Shown here: positions 36,313-48,042 of the stretch, piece by piece | How the letters are laid out: every line of letters begins with the position of its first letter | Position numbering within the stretch: position 1 is the stretch's first letter | Notes under the pieces: generated by a model | What the model was told of the DNA's origin: nothing | What the model saw: only the letters and a program-made list of their open reading frames with translations | Databases searched by the model: none | Program-made: the position numbers and the translations under genes | Source: Cryptomeria japonica | Taxonomy: Eukaryota; Streptophyta; Pinopsida; Cupressales; Cupressaceae | Assembly: GCF_030272615.1 (NCBI RefSeq) | Contig: NC_081408.1 | Coordinates: 303,217,450-303,281,449, forward strand | Direction: 5' to 3' | Length of the DNA: 64,000 bases

Positions 36313-38696
36313 TTGATCTTGACTTCTGCAACTCATCTAGCTCTCAGTCCCGTCGGTTGTAAATGCATGTTCAAACCAAAAGCTCTTCTAAATTTTTTTG
36401 ACAAAAGTAAGAATCTCATGGATACCTTAGCTCCAATCCCCATGGCTTCCTTGGCTCAAATGTTTCAAGATATCAAGAAAGAAATATATGACAAGGAAAT
36501 CCAACAAAATAAATCAATGACTCCATTTGAAAAACAAATGCATGATATCAAGAGTGAGAAACTTCAAGGAATGCTAAAACAATTATATGATTTGACAATC
36601 AAATAGCAACAAATAATTGACAATCAAAAGCCAAATCTCAAACAAGATCACAAAACACCTTCACCAAGACAAAAAGACATCTATTCCCTAGATAGACAAT
36701 TTACACCTTTGGGGCAATCTATTGAGTCAGCCTTGGAAGAGCTTCTTAAGAACAATCTTATCATATTTCCTAAAAAGACCACATGGGGATGGGAATTTTT
36801 GAGTAAGTATTGTGCATATCATAGACAAAATGAACACAAGACTTCGCATTGCATAGAATTAAAACATAAGATTCAAGATCTCATTGATAATGGTGTCATT
36901 GAAATTGAAGATCCTAATGACTCACCTAAAGAAAAAGAAGGAACTATTTCTAAGCATGATCATAATCATGAACCTATGTCTAGCAATGGCTTACATGTAG
37001 CCTCCATCCCTTCCATGATGCCTTCATCTCCTAAGACTTCTCAGCAACAATCCATACCATCTCCTTCAAACAATGAAACTTCTCATATTTACCTTCAAGG
37101 GCTATCTCCTATGGAAATCCAAGTTAATGCCAATATTGATACAAGTTCCTCTAAAGATTTAAAAATCCTAGATCCTATGCCATCATGCACTCCAATTCCA
37201 ATCATACCCACTCTAGAAGGCCCTTTCCAAAATGCTTCCCATCATGCCAAAATATGGAGACCTTCCAAGAATCCCCTACACCTATGCAAAATCCTATCCC
37301 TTCCTTAGAAGTGACTCCATGTCAAGAGGATAATTTGAAGAATGAAGAAACAAGTCCTATCATAAATCAAGATCAAGATGCCAAAACTCCTCAATCCCAT
37401 CTAATGATTAAAAAAAATCCCATTTCCCTAGAATCCCATGATGATCCCCTTATACCTTTCCATTTCTTCCAAGATGATCCCCTTCCATCTTAAGAACAAA
37501 GCATCCTTCCAAATCTCATTCCTAATCCACTTCCTAAGAAAGATCATGATGCCTCTTCCACCTTTTCAAATGATCCTATTCAAAATGAAGAGTCAAACAC
37601 CCTTCCTACTCTATCCAATGGTCCTCTTCCATGTCAAGATCAAAGTATACCTTCATCTCCTTTTCATATTCCTCCATATTCAACTCAAGGATCCATCATG
37701 CCTACAAATCCCCTTCATGATCCTATCATTCCTTACATTCCACCTCCATCTCATAATGGACTCATGCCTTCTTTCTGAAGCAAAGGGTATCCTACAAGTC
37801 AAAATATTTATAAAGGCAAAGGGGTATATCTCCACAAGCAAGAACCCCTCCATTTTAAAGAAAATGTTAAAGGTCATGGCCTCAGGGAAATTTCTCAAGA
37901 TGTTGGTATCTCTCATAAATCCTACATTTCTCCAGTTAAATCCAAATACATGCCTTCTTCTTCACTGCTTCCATCCATTCTAGGTCCCTATATCCCTCCA
38001 TCCCTTATGCAGGATCAACAAAGGCACACATCTTCGAGTACCTTCCATCCATCTAAAAGACCTCCATATCATTCCTATCTGTCCACACATTCCTTTCTCC
38101 CTCCAAGCAATTTGGATGCAAGGCATAAAAGTCATAAATCAAGCAATTCACATGTATTCAAGGATCAACATGTCCCATCTAATTGACATGTCAAAACAAA
38201 GCAAAATATGATCCAAAAAGAAAAAGAAAAATACAAAATGCCACAAAGGGCCACAAAGAAAGAAGAAAAGTCAAAAGTTATATGGGTTCCTAAGGCACTT
38301 GTACAAGCAATGCGCTTTAAGAAACTACAAAAGCATGAAAAATCAAAAACCATGTGGATCCCTAAGTAGCTGCTTGAAGCACAACAATCTAAAGAAAAAT
38401 CAAAGTTGGCATCCAAAATTGTTGTTCCTCCATCCAAACCTTCCGATTCTATTCCTACATCACCTCCTTTATCCATTTTGGGTTCTTATGCTCCAAAATA
38501 TGTAACCTTTCCTCCATCCAAATCTCAAAATGTGAGATTCACTTCTCCTCCATATGTCCACCATCCCTCAAGGTGTATGCCAATGTTGATCTTTCCAGCA
38601 TTTCCATCTATCCATACACAATTCTTCCAACATCCCATCCATTATCCAAAACCTCTTTTTCACCCTTCCATCCCTCTTATCCAATCCTTTGCGTAA
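36313..38696 (+). pseudogene. Gag remnant of element 2 with zinc-knuckle-like motif and Ser/Pro-rich tail
   Basis: A single frame runs from 36313 to 37308 with one TAG at 36604-36606 (K*QQ). Early residues are helical and charged (MFQDIKKEIYDKEIQQNKS). Then comes FTPLGQSIESALEELLKNNL and the diagnostic YCAYHRQNEHKTSHCIELKH followed by KIQDLIDNGVIEIEDP. This is the C-x2-H-x4-H-x4-C block and LIDNG motif found at the gag/protease junction of plant gypsy elements. After about 37300 the frame shifts and continues as low-complexity Ser/Pro/His-rich text to about 38690 (LPSSSLLPSILGPYIPPS and similar). The main capsid part of gag seems missing. The 181-codon open frame at 37438-37983 is a frame shadow. 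Confidence 0.65.
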
Positions 38697-41146
38697 ATCC
38701 TTGCCCTAGTTTCATTTCATTCTCCTACCAACATCTTTGAGCATACCTTCATAGCCATGGTCTATTGCAACTCATATTCTAATTGTACCATCCAAAGAAA
38801 TGAGACGTTGGGGTCCTTCTTCCATCCCCTATCATGCCTCCATTATCTTCCAAAAAAAAAGAAAAAAAAAATGATGAAAAAAAGTGAAAAAAAAATTTTT
38901 AAAAAAAAAAAGTAAAGAGAAATAAATTCATCCTTTTGTGAAAACCACTTCTTGTGGCGCCTTAGGCAAGTACCATGATGAAAACCTAGAAAACAAGTGT
39001 CATGCGTAATCCATTATCCTTTTGCACTTTACACTGGGAGAAAGTTCCATACATGTACATCCATCTATTATCCTTCTTCCTACATTATCCTTCGTCCTCC
39101 ATTATCCCTCATCCTCTCTATCTACGTACATATCCCTTTTCCACCTTTTATCTTGACAAGGTTAAGGATATTTGCAGGCTTCATGTGTCCTATCTATTAC
39201 ACTTGATCTAGACCCTTTAGCTCCTATCCATTGCTTGCTTACATCATTCATTACCACCTTTGATCTTGATTATCCTATTTGTCCCCTATCCAGATCTTGA
39301 TCAATACTATGGACAAAATGCAAAGACATGCTTTCCACAAACCTCTTGACATGGCCACTTCTTTGGACCATATGGCTTCGTTACACTATATCCTTGCTTC
39401 ATTATGCTATATCCTTTCTTTACATCACTAAAACCCTTGCTTTACATCGCTAAAATCTTTGGTTTACATTGCTATATCTGGACCCTATGCTTAGATTAAC
39501 ATTGTGAGATAGTCCTTGAAAGCATCCACCATCATTTGCTTATCCATTCATGTACTCAAAATCCCTTTTTCCTTCCTAGACACTAGGGACAAACATTAAA
39601 AATTCCTAAAAAAACATAAAATATCATGAACAAACTCCTAAAAATCATAAAATGTCCTGAACAAAATCCTAAAAAATCATAAAAAGTCCTAAAGAAATCC
39701 TAAAAATCAGAAAAAGTCTTTAAAAAAAAAATGAATCTCTACCAAGTAGGTGAAAACCTAGCAAATAGGTGCCTCTTGTACTCAAGCACTCCATCTATCA
39801 ACATAATGTTGGTATTCCCGCTTTCATGCAATTTTTTGATTTCATTTGTACATATATTTCAGTCAGTTTTGTGACATCCTGGTTCATTGGAACCCTCATG
39901 GCTTGAAATCGATCAATGTCCTAGTCTTAGGTAATTGACAAGAGCACTTTACATGTCCTAAGCAGTATCAACCAGGTCAACTTTACGTCAGTGAAACCTA
40001 GTCATCCACTCCAAGTCAGTCACCTGACTACTGACTACTGAAGAGTTTTATCACTGAGTAAACAAGCAAAACAACATAACGGAAAACAATCACTAAATAG
40101 TTTGAGCTATGCGTGAAAATTTTCTTTGTGTGCTGCCTTTTATATTGGTTTTCGATTATTATCCCTCTGAGTAACTCGAGGAAGTCTATCTTGACTAAGA
40201 GGAGCAAGGATTGGGGGCATAATATTTTCTTGTTTTGTGCTTATAGGAATGATCCCAATGATCTGGAAACATCTAAATTAGCTAGGTGTCTATGATAAGA
40301 GCCTTCACATCAAGGTGAAATCACCTCACATACCTCGACTCTGCTCATTTGAATGCTACAACGAGGTTCCCATCATTTCTTTGTCTATTTTGAGGGAATT
40401 TCTTTATCATGCAATCCAAGTCCATGCAAAATCTGTCCAAGGATAAAAATGAAAAAAGGGTCATTGCGGACAAGATAATTAATATTACACATGAAAAGAA
40501 AGGAACTCTAATCTGCCTACTATAATTATAAAATGCTCAATGATGATAATTAAGCTTTTCAAAATCCAGTGACTAGGTTTAGGGTGCATTTTGCATCTCA
40601 TTTTACATTTCATTCTGCATTTTGTGAATTTAGAGTGATTTCGGTATGATAAAAATAATCTCTTTATCTTCTGAATGAGAGTTTGAAGCTTCATCATTTC
40701 TCAGCTAAGTGGTCTCTTTTCATCATTTCTCCGATCGAGTACTTGTGTTTTGAGATGTTTAGCTGCATCCATGAGCATTTTATATAGATTCATACATCTA
40801 CATAGAAACATGAAAATTTTGCATTACCCATTATTCATTCACATTCATTTATTTTCATATGAAAAGAAAGAAAAATAGACATTCATATTCCATTTGCATT
40901 GCAGACATTCATGCTGAAAAGAAATGCATACATATAGAATAAAGCATATAAAAGACATCTCATAATCAAATCAACACAAGTACGATGAAGTCAAATCGGA
41001 TCTCATGTATATATATATCATGTCAAGTTTAAGAGTACAAAATAATGTTGAATGACATATACAAACTCCGATCAGAGCAAGAATCGTATAGGCTACACAA
41101 AATGGGTGTGTCTACAAAAAATATCCATGCTACAAAAGGAAATAAT
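38697..41146. other. Non-coding internal region of element 2 with simple repeats
   Basis: An A-rich run lies at 38852-38915. A block of short repeats on cctaaaaatcataaaa occupies 39595-39735, shared with element 1 at 13440-13690. The text near 40290 (tatgataagagcc) is also shared. No gene is seen on either strand. Confidence 0.6.
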
Positions 41147-43513
41147 CTAGCTTGCACCCTCTCCCTCATCGCCTGGTGGAGGAGGAGGAGCCTGATGCCC
41201 GGGATCCTGTCGAGGTGCCCGAGCTCCCTCTGATTGTGCCATATACTGTGAGTAGGGTATCACCTATTGCGCAATAGGAACTACAACACTATATGCTGCA
41301 ACATAGTAGGCTGCCCTACTAGTCTGGTGGAGAACTTCCTGTCGCAGGGGCTCTATCTCTACTCTCATCTCTGCTCTCAATGCTATGATGTGGGGATCAC
41401 GCTCGGTCCTCACCTTTGCAAGGTGCCAGTCTTACTTCGCCAGCTGAGTCTGAGCCACTATCAATTGTGACTATAGCTCTGCAAGACGTGCCCTCATCGA
41501 CCGCCCTGCCTCCATCCCCTGCTCTCTCACAAGCTCTTCACCTCCACCTCCACCCTGCTCATCTCGTCACTACCGGACCCATCTTGGAGCTGCTCACTCC
41601 TCCTCAGTCCCACCCAATCTCACTCATACTCCTCCTAGGGATCCGCCCTCACCCCACTGTTATCCACCCTCAGCTGGCACCCTACTACTGCTAGCACCAG
41701 GATCACCACCTATCTTCCTTAGAGCCTCGGCTCTCTATCCCTACCCGTGGCCCTATCCCTATCCCTGTGCTCATGCAGGGGCATCATCCTCCACATCCTC
41801 AATACGAGGAGCTTGCTCACCCAGATTTGTGAATCGTGAGAATGGATGGTGCTGAAAATAATCTCTATACTGGGGCAATACCCCCGCATCTGCTACGTCA
41901 TCCACGTAATCCCACCTCAGGTGGTGTAACCCAGTCAGCTCCTGCATCGCCAAAGCATAAGACAACTACAGAGACCATCCCTATCTCTCCTCATTTGCAT
42001 ACCGTGCATAAGTTGTGTACTCTTGTGAAATCCCCTGAGGCTAGCCATACTACCTCATCACTCGAGAAATGACAAATCGTTCCACAATGGTCTGTGACCT
42101 CCCAATCAATGGGCGTGTAACTAAAAGGTCCCTATGAACTAGCCGCTAGTCATCCCAAGACTCCAAACCCTTGTATGGTCTCCATACTATGGCTATTAGG
42201 TCATCAAGCTGCCGTCTCCAATAATCTGTCTGGCCTAGATGAGGCTGTGTAATATATCCGGCATACCTATATATGATCGACTGCTCGAGCTCTCTACTAT
42301 CATCTACCACCGGCTGTCAAATGGGAAGGTGCTCCCAAGCCCAAACCTATAAGATACATACACCCACAGCCATTCTCTTACCCTCTCTATATACGATCTC
42401 ATGCATCTCTCGATACATGTGGGCCAATAAATAAGAGCCCCAGCCAAGTCTTTGAGGGGTCTCTATCAACCACTCTAACATCCGGCCGCATCCGCACTGG
42501 AAGCCCTGTTGCCCTCTATCTAGCATAAGAAAACAGCCTATGAATCCTGCTAGGATGCATGCCAGAGGATACTCCTCACTGTACGTGCTCATAAGTATGT
42601 CCCAACTCATGGGACGAGTCAAAATGTCAGGATCACCGAAGACATGCCTGACTGCCTGTAATCCTGGAAGGTGCCCTGAATCATAATCCACCTTATCCCC
42701 AACAAAATGGATATGGAGAATCCTATATACATCCTTAGGAGTGATAGTCAACTCCCCCACCGGCAGATGAAACGTGTTATGCTCTGAATGAAAATGCTCA
42801 ACCAATGTTGTGAGCATCACGTGGTTCACACGGATATCAGGTAATCTCAATAGATGAGTCAAGCCACACAAGTCAATATGAGCCTGCTCAACCTCAAATA
42901 AATGTCGCACTAATGCCATAGTAGGAGGATAAACGCATTTGAATAGCATAGGAGGTAATCGAACCTGCAAAAACCCAACAACGAAGCATCAAAAAACATT
43001 CCAAATGAGCCTACAAGAGAAGTAAAGCATCACACAAATCCAACTAAGTCAAAAGCAAAGTCAAAATTTCATGTTTACACCTTCAAAAATGCTCATTGTC
43101 TCTCAAATGACAAAACATAGAAAAGCAGCATCTCGTACAAGCTAAGAATAGCTCTAGTATGACAAAATAGCCTCAAATGACAAACTTTTAGGTCTCGCAC
43201 GACAAAATGGTCCTTTTACAGACCTGTCGTACGACACGAGGGTGCACCCCAAATGACAAAACTAGTGACCTTAAACAACAAAAGAATTTATGTTAGTTTC
43301 TCGTACGAGATAGGATCGTGTCTCTCATGATAAATTGTAACGCCTGACCCCAAACATGTGAAAAACTTGAAAAATGAACAACAAAATTCAAATTTGAAAA
43401 CATAGATAGACTTAAGATCGATCACTTACCGCTGGCTCATAGTTTCGGGGTCGATTATGTCTTCTCTAGTGCTCGAATTGATGCTGATGAGTAGGGACCA
43501 GCATTTTCTTCAT
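41147..43513 (-). pseudogene. Antisense plant mobile domain (PMD) gene in element 2, 28 + 606 codons with many stops
   Basis: Exon 1 (43513-43430) is 84 nt and ends at a perfect donor (gcg then gtaagtg). The acceptor is at 42965 (gtttttgcag), and exon 2 (42964-41147) starts in phase, so the spliced frame is consistent. The PMD signature is at 42900-42400: GLTHLLRLPDIRVNHVMLTT, LVEHFHSEHNTFHLPVGELT with ITPKDVYRILHIHF, then GFIGCFLMLDRGQQGF, LAHMYREMHEIVY and, past the first exon 2 stop at about 42349, VWAWEHLP. The tail contains DDVADAGVLPQYRDYFQHHP, a Gly-rich region, and a coiled-coil-like segment (RAEMRVEIEPLRQEVLHQTS). By hand translation exon 2 has about 20 in-frame stops (13 TAG, 5 TGA, 2 TAA) but no net frameshift over 1,818 nt. 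Exon 1 has one TAG (43468-43466). The copy cannot encode the full protein. Confidence 0.8.
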
Positions 43514-43576
43514 AGAAGGTTTTTGAATTTTCAAACTTGGAGGGTTAAAATGAATTGAAAATGACACTTTTGTCCC

Positions 43577-43583
43577 ATATATA
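43577..43583 (-). promoter_or_regulatory. TATA box for the antisense PMD gene of element 2
   Basis: The minus-strand sequence is ggctatatatgggac, about 65 nt upstream of the ATG at 43513. Element 1 has a TATA box in the same relation to its PMD ATG, which supports a real promoter rather than chance. Confidence 0.55.
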
Positions 43584-43599
43584 GCCAAAAACCTAATTT

Positions 43600-44650
43600 T
43601 TCAACTTGCTTCAATGGACACAAAAATTGTACCCTTAGCTAATTTGACCATTCTGAGTCCATTTTTGGGATCGAAATTGAAATTTGAGATCATTTTGCTA
43701 GTCAATTTCACAATTTGGACCACTTAGTGCTTTCATCAACTGCTCATTCTTTCTTCCAAAATACGCTCAATTTCAACGCTGAATCTCAATTTAATTTCTA
43801 CAATCAACTTTGTGCTCAATTTCTTATCAATCAACTAAATTTTCAAAAATTCCTCTAAGTCAATTTGTGCTCAAATCATTATCATCGCTCAAAATTGCCT
43901 ATCATCATGTACCCTTGCTATCTTTTGATTTCGCTCCTGAGGGGGCATACTCGTGACCTTATGACCTCACATCTTCAAATGTCGAGAAAATTTTCAAATC
44001 TTCATTACAAGTCGAGCAGCTACTCTTTGCTAAACATCAAATAAGACCTCATTGCTAGGGGCATTTCAACTTCATCGCTTTATATCAAGTTGAGATCTCT
44101 TGATCATCTGAATCAAATCAATTTCTAGGGGCATATCAGTTTCATCGCTTCAAATCAAGCTGATATTTGTCTTTTATCTAAATCAATCTCTTAACCTTAA
44201 CCAGTTTCATCGCTTTTCATCAAGCTGATTATTCATTTAAACTCAATCAAGGGTTTAAAGAGTTTCTTTGATCACACTAAATCTAAGTAGGTGTTCAGTA
44301 TTCATTTCTTGATCAAGCTGAATAGTTTATCTTCATCGTATCTTGATCAATCAAGTTCAAGATCGATTTTTTATCATCACTCACTATGTCTAGATCAATC
44401 AAGTTCTAGATCAGTAAGATCCGCTTCTTGATCAATCAAGTTCAAGTTCGGTATCTTTTGTTTTCTATCGTTCCTAAGTTCAACCAAGTTCGAGATCGGT
44501 ATTTCTTTAATCAGACTTCATTCAGCTTCGTCGCTTCGAATCAAGCTAAGCACCTTGCTTTCATCTAGTTCATGATCAATCAAGTTCAGAACTGGTATCT
44601 CCTAGACATCAAATTTTCTTTGAACCAACGTGTTGCTCGCACATTAATTC
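43600..44650. other. Non-coding stretch with repeated ttgatcaatcaagttc words, element 2
   Basis: From about 44080 to 44620 the phrases catcgcttt-atcaagctga and gatcaatcaagttcaagatc recur about eight times with variation, a degenerate short tandem repeat just upstream of the polypurine tract. No gene is seen. Confidence 0.6.
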
Positions 44651-44663
44651 AAAGAGGGGCAAA
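44651..44663 (+). other. Polypurine tract of element 2
   Basis: aaagaggggcaaa lies immediately before the TG of the 3' LTR. It is identical to the tract at 17812-17824 in element 1. Confidence 0.85.
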
Positions 44664-45788
44664 TGTAATACCCTAAAAATGGTCATCTAAACCATAGGCC
44701 CCTAATATTGACAACATCACCAAGGTCATAACCAAAGGCAATTAAATAAATCTTGAGCACACAATTAATTTCTAAAATCATCAATGTCACATGGCAAAAT
44801 TAATCACTCAATATTAATTAAATATTTATTTAATTAATTAAATCATTCCAAGTAAATCATTTTAAACAATTATCTTATTTATTTTATTAAATATCCTAGC
44901 ATATTTAATCAAATAAATCAATTTGCCATTAAATCATCAAAAAAAGGAATTAATTTGAAAAATAAATAAAAATTGCCATAAATCTTCAAAAAAGGAAACA
45001 AATCAAGAAAGAGGAATTGGAAATTATGAGCACAAATCTTCAAAAATGGAAATAAATCAAAAAAGGAATTAATTGACCAAGAAAGAATTAAAATTTGAGA
45101 AAAGAAATCAATTGGAGATAATCTTGAAAAAACAAATTAAAAATTGATAGATAATCTCAAAGAAAGCAATTAAAACAATTAAATATTAAAATTGAATTAA
45201 ATAGAGAATAAATCAGTTTTTTCTTGATTTTATCTTAATTTTAGTTCAATTTCCTTTAAAACTGAGAAAAGCATCCAATCACATCAATTCACCTAGATTG
45301 TGCTTCCTCTTGGAAAATCTTGACCGCTCATCATCATTTGATCTCAGCCTTTGGTTTCTTTCTGAATTTTCTATAAATTCAGGCTCTCATCTATCATTCA
45401 AAAATCCTGGAGAATATATTGTTATTATGTTGTTTTTGCTCTAGGTTCATTGAGAATTTGTGCATTTAGATATTCACATATTAATTATTGCATACATATT
45501 TAGATCATTTAGTTCATTTATTGCTTAAATCATGTTAGATTAAATCTTGCATCCATCTAGCTTGAATTCATGCTCATATAGATTAAATCCTTTGTTTAGG
45601 TGTTGTCTAGTCATTGGATAGCTTAGCAATCTAAGTGCAATCTAAACTCGCATCTACTAGAAGGCAATGGGTCGCTTTGTAATAGTTTATTATTCATTGA
45701 TTATTGATTTACTAACCATGCAGCTAATGACTTCATTGAAGTGTTGTGTATTTCAGATAGAGATACAGGTCCACTTTTCACATGCACA
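44664..45788 (+). repeat. 3' LTR of element 2
   Basis: It begins TGTAATACCC and ends ttttcacatgcaca, next to the right-hand CCTAT duplication. The TATA-like ctataaattc is at 45371-45380. Differences from the 5' LTR are mostly single substitutions, many of them transitions. Confidence 0.93.
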
Positions 45789-46200
45789 CCTATTTGTCCA
45801 GCCTTTGCCTAACCCTAGGGAGGAAGTTCAACCTAAATCTCCAAGACATAAAAAGCTTAAGAAAAAAGATGGTTCATGTTCTATTCCAATTAAAGATCCT
45901 ATTTTTGTTAATCTTTGTGAAGAGATGGATTAAAATGATGTTTATGCCAACAATGTTGATTCAAGTGATGAATATGAATATGTTGATGTTGACAATAACT
46001 TATATAAATAATTTTCACAAGCATTGATCCTAACTCCTAGTAACAAACAAAGTGATCCATTAGAGAATCCAGTCTTTGTTTGGAACTTGTGGTAGCTCCA
46101 TCTACTATGCTCAAAGTTTCTCCTCTTGCATATTGTCCACTTTCCCAAAATAATGTTGAGAAATATTGGGAGGCAGATGACTTGCTTGATTAGCTTTATT
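45789..46200 (+). pseudogene. Continuation of the outer element's interrupted frame after the nested insertion
   Basis: If the nested element and one CCTAT copy are removed, the frame ending at 33103 continues here without a shift. It gives VQPLPNPREEVQPKSPRHKK, then CSIPIKDPIFVNLCEEMD and a stop. After the stop it goes on with DSSDEYEYVDVDNNLY and further broken pieces. It is a proline- and lysine-rich, then acidic, linker. I do not recognise a domain. Confidence 0.6.
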
Positions 46201-46947
46201 TGTATCGTAAATCCTCTCTCTCTCTCCTCTCTTTCTTGTTCATAACCTTCCTCTATTTGTTATCAATTCTTCTTTGTTATCCCTAGTGTTGTCTACTTGA
46301 GGATAATGTAAAGCATTGGGATCTCTTTTGGTCTCTCTCATGTTGACTCAAAAGAGACATGTGTCCTTCTTCCATAGTGGTTCTATTTTCTTTGGGAGAT
46401 GAGTATAATTCAACCTAAATATATACATGATATACATTATTTATCATAAGAGCATACTGACCCTAGAGTTAAGTAGAACCCTTATGTGTTTTATGTTTTG
46501 TGATCATTATCCTTTGATGTATCCTTGTTGGGGTCATATCATTGTGATAACATGATTCTCTTTTAGATGAATGTATACTACCTTCAGGAAATTACTCTCG
46601 ATAAGGTTTGCATAATCATTTTAATGTGGAGGTATACACTCCACTCAATTTTTCTCTCTATGTGCATCTCAATACTCAAGTTACTTAGTGAACTTAGCCT
46701 TTTGCTTTGTAATGTTGGTATTTTTATTTTCATGACTCATAGTAAGTGAACCTTACTAGGCTAAGTTTTCATGGTTCTCTTTTTATTTCTATTTCCTATG
46801 ATGTCCCTTTTATCTTGATCTTAAGTAGTAAGATACCTAAAGTCCATTGAGGGCTTGGTGTGTCTTGCCTCCTTAGAATCTTGATAAAATCCTTTCAATG
46901 TTAACCCATGTACTTTACCGAGAGTATGCTTAGTCTCATACTCAGCT
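46201..46947. other. Non-coding 3' region of the outer element
   Basis: No gene is seen. There is a tctctctctc run at 46215-46232. The rest lacks sustained open frames with motifs. Confidence 0.5.
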
Positions 46948-46962
46948 AAAGTGGGGGCTAAA
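46948..46962 (+). other. Polypurine tract of the outer element
   Basis: aaagtgggggctaaa directly precedes the TGTGATGTCC start of the 3' LTR. Confidence 0.8.
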
Positions 46963-48037
46963 TGTGATGTCCTAAATTGTACTCCCTTATAATTTTATCC
47001 ACATTTGTGCCCTCACCTTGGCATTCATGCTTTGAGGCCTAAATAGGACCTGATTATGGTCTTGCTATGCAAACTCATCATCATTTTCACTTTGCACATC
47101 ATCTTGCCCCCTAATTTTGGTGCTTGATTAGGTAGGACCAGGGTGTTGCACCCTAGTTAGGTCCCAATTAGGACCCAAATTTGGGACCCTTAATGTTCAT
47201 GCAATTTGACCAGGAATTCTAGCTTTGTGTTGGCTCATGTCAAAAAATTAAATTATTTTTCGATGGGTAGGTATAAAAAGACGTCAACCCCTCTCATTTG
47301 ATCATGCACACACATGAAATTGAATTCAACATCAAGCCATCAAGAATTCAAGTTCAAGCAAGCAAGAAATTAGTCTTCCTTCAAGCATTAGAGTTGACAT
47401 TCATGTTCTACATTATTGAAGACTTCATGAAACCCTAATTTTGTGTGGAGACAAACAAAACTTCACAAGAAGGTATATAATTTGTGTTTTAGTTATTATT
47501 TAACATCTCCCTCAAAAGGAGATTGATTCTATTACTAAAATTCAATTAGATTTCATTTCTATTCCATATTCCCAACCTATTTCCCTTCTCTAGTGTGTGT
47601 ACGAATAGGTACAGAGTTGTGATCTTCAAGAATAAGCTTTATTTGCATATATGAATCGATCCCACATTGGAGTGCAAAATGTTTGAAGGATCAGAGAGGT
47701 CATCACATGGGTCTCCATAAATTAGGAGCTCCTTTTGGGGACATATCTGAATCCTCTTAAAATCCTCAGATCCAGGTTTGTGTCTTGATCCGACAATTGA
47801 AGCTTACTATTTATGCATTTTTACATCAGTTCCAGCACATTTGTACCCTAATTTCAGAAAATTCAACTTAAGGGAAAGAAGAGGCACATTCCAAACTCCC
47901 TAAAATTATATCAACATTCAAAACTCTTAGGATTAGATCTATATAATTACTATCTTTCCCTAATGTGTTGGTCTCCAAGTAGAAATTAGTAATTTTCATA
48001 CATCTAATGGTGGAAACCCTCATTTTCCACCATCATA
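46963..48037 (+). repeat. 3' LTR of the outer element
   Basis: It starts TGTGATGTCCTAAATTG and ends ccatcata, where the final CA has become TA, next to GTAGT at 48038-48042. A TATA box (gtataaaaag) is at 47271-47280. It aligns with 24656-25838 with many substitutions and deletions. Confidence 0.85.
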
Positions 48038-48042
48038 GTAGT

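Larger units (their letters stand above)
33104..45788 (+). mobile_element. Element 2: complete nested LTR retrotransposon, 12.7 kb, with antisense PMD gene
   Basis: Two LTRs of about 1.12 kb (33104-34226, 44664-45788) differ at roughly 40 positions by eye, so the insertion is fairly young compared with its host element. It has a 5-bp target duplication, a primer-binding site 4 bases after the 5' LTR, a polypurine tract before the 3' LTR and a gag remnant with a zinc-knuckle-like motif. No protease, RT, RNase H or integrase was found in the 10.4 kb interior. The space that pol would occupy holds Ser/Pro-rich and low-complexity sequence plus an antisense PMD gene. It therefore looks non-autonomous, mobilised in trans. 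Confidence 0.9.
24656..48037 (+). mobile_element. Outer gypsy-type LTR element, 23.4 kb including a nested element
   Basis: Direct repeats of about 1.1-1.2 kb at 24656-25838 and 46963-48037 form the LTRs. The five bases before the first and after the second are both GTAGT (24651-24655, 48038-48042), a perfect target duplication. A polypurine tract precedes the 3' LTR. The interior holds a palindromic repeat array, a long decayed unidentified coding region and a gypsy protease-like remnant that is split by the nested element. Without the nested insertion the element would be about 10.7 kb. No RT or integrase is recognisable, so it is either internally deleted or non-autonomous. Confidence 0.85.

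Noticed and set aside
24656-48037. Autonomous gypsy element with pol
   Set aside because: I searched the interiors of the outer and inner elements for RT (YxDD-type), integrase (HHCC, DDE) and gypsy RNase H motifs and found none in any readable frame.
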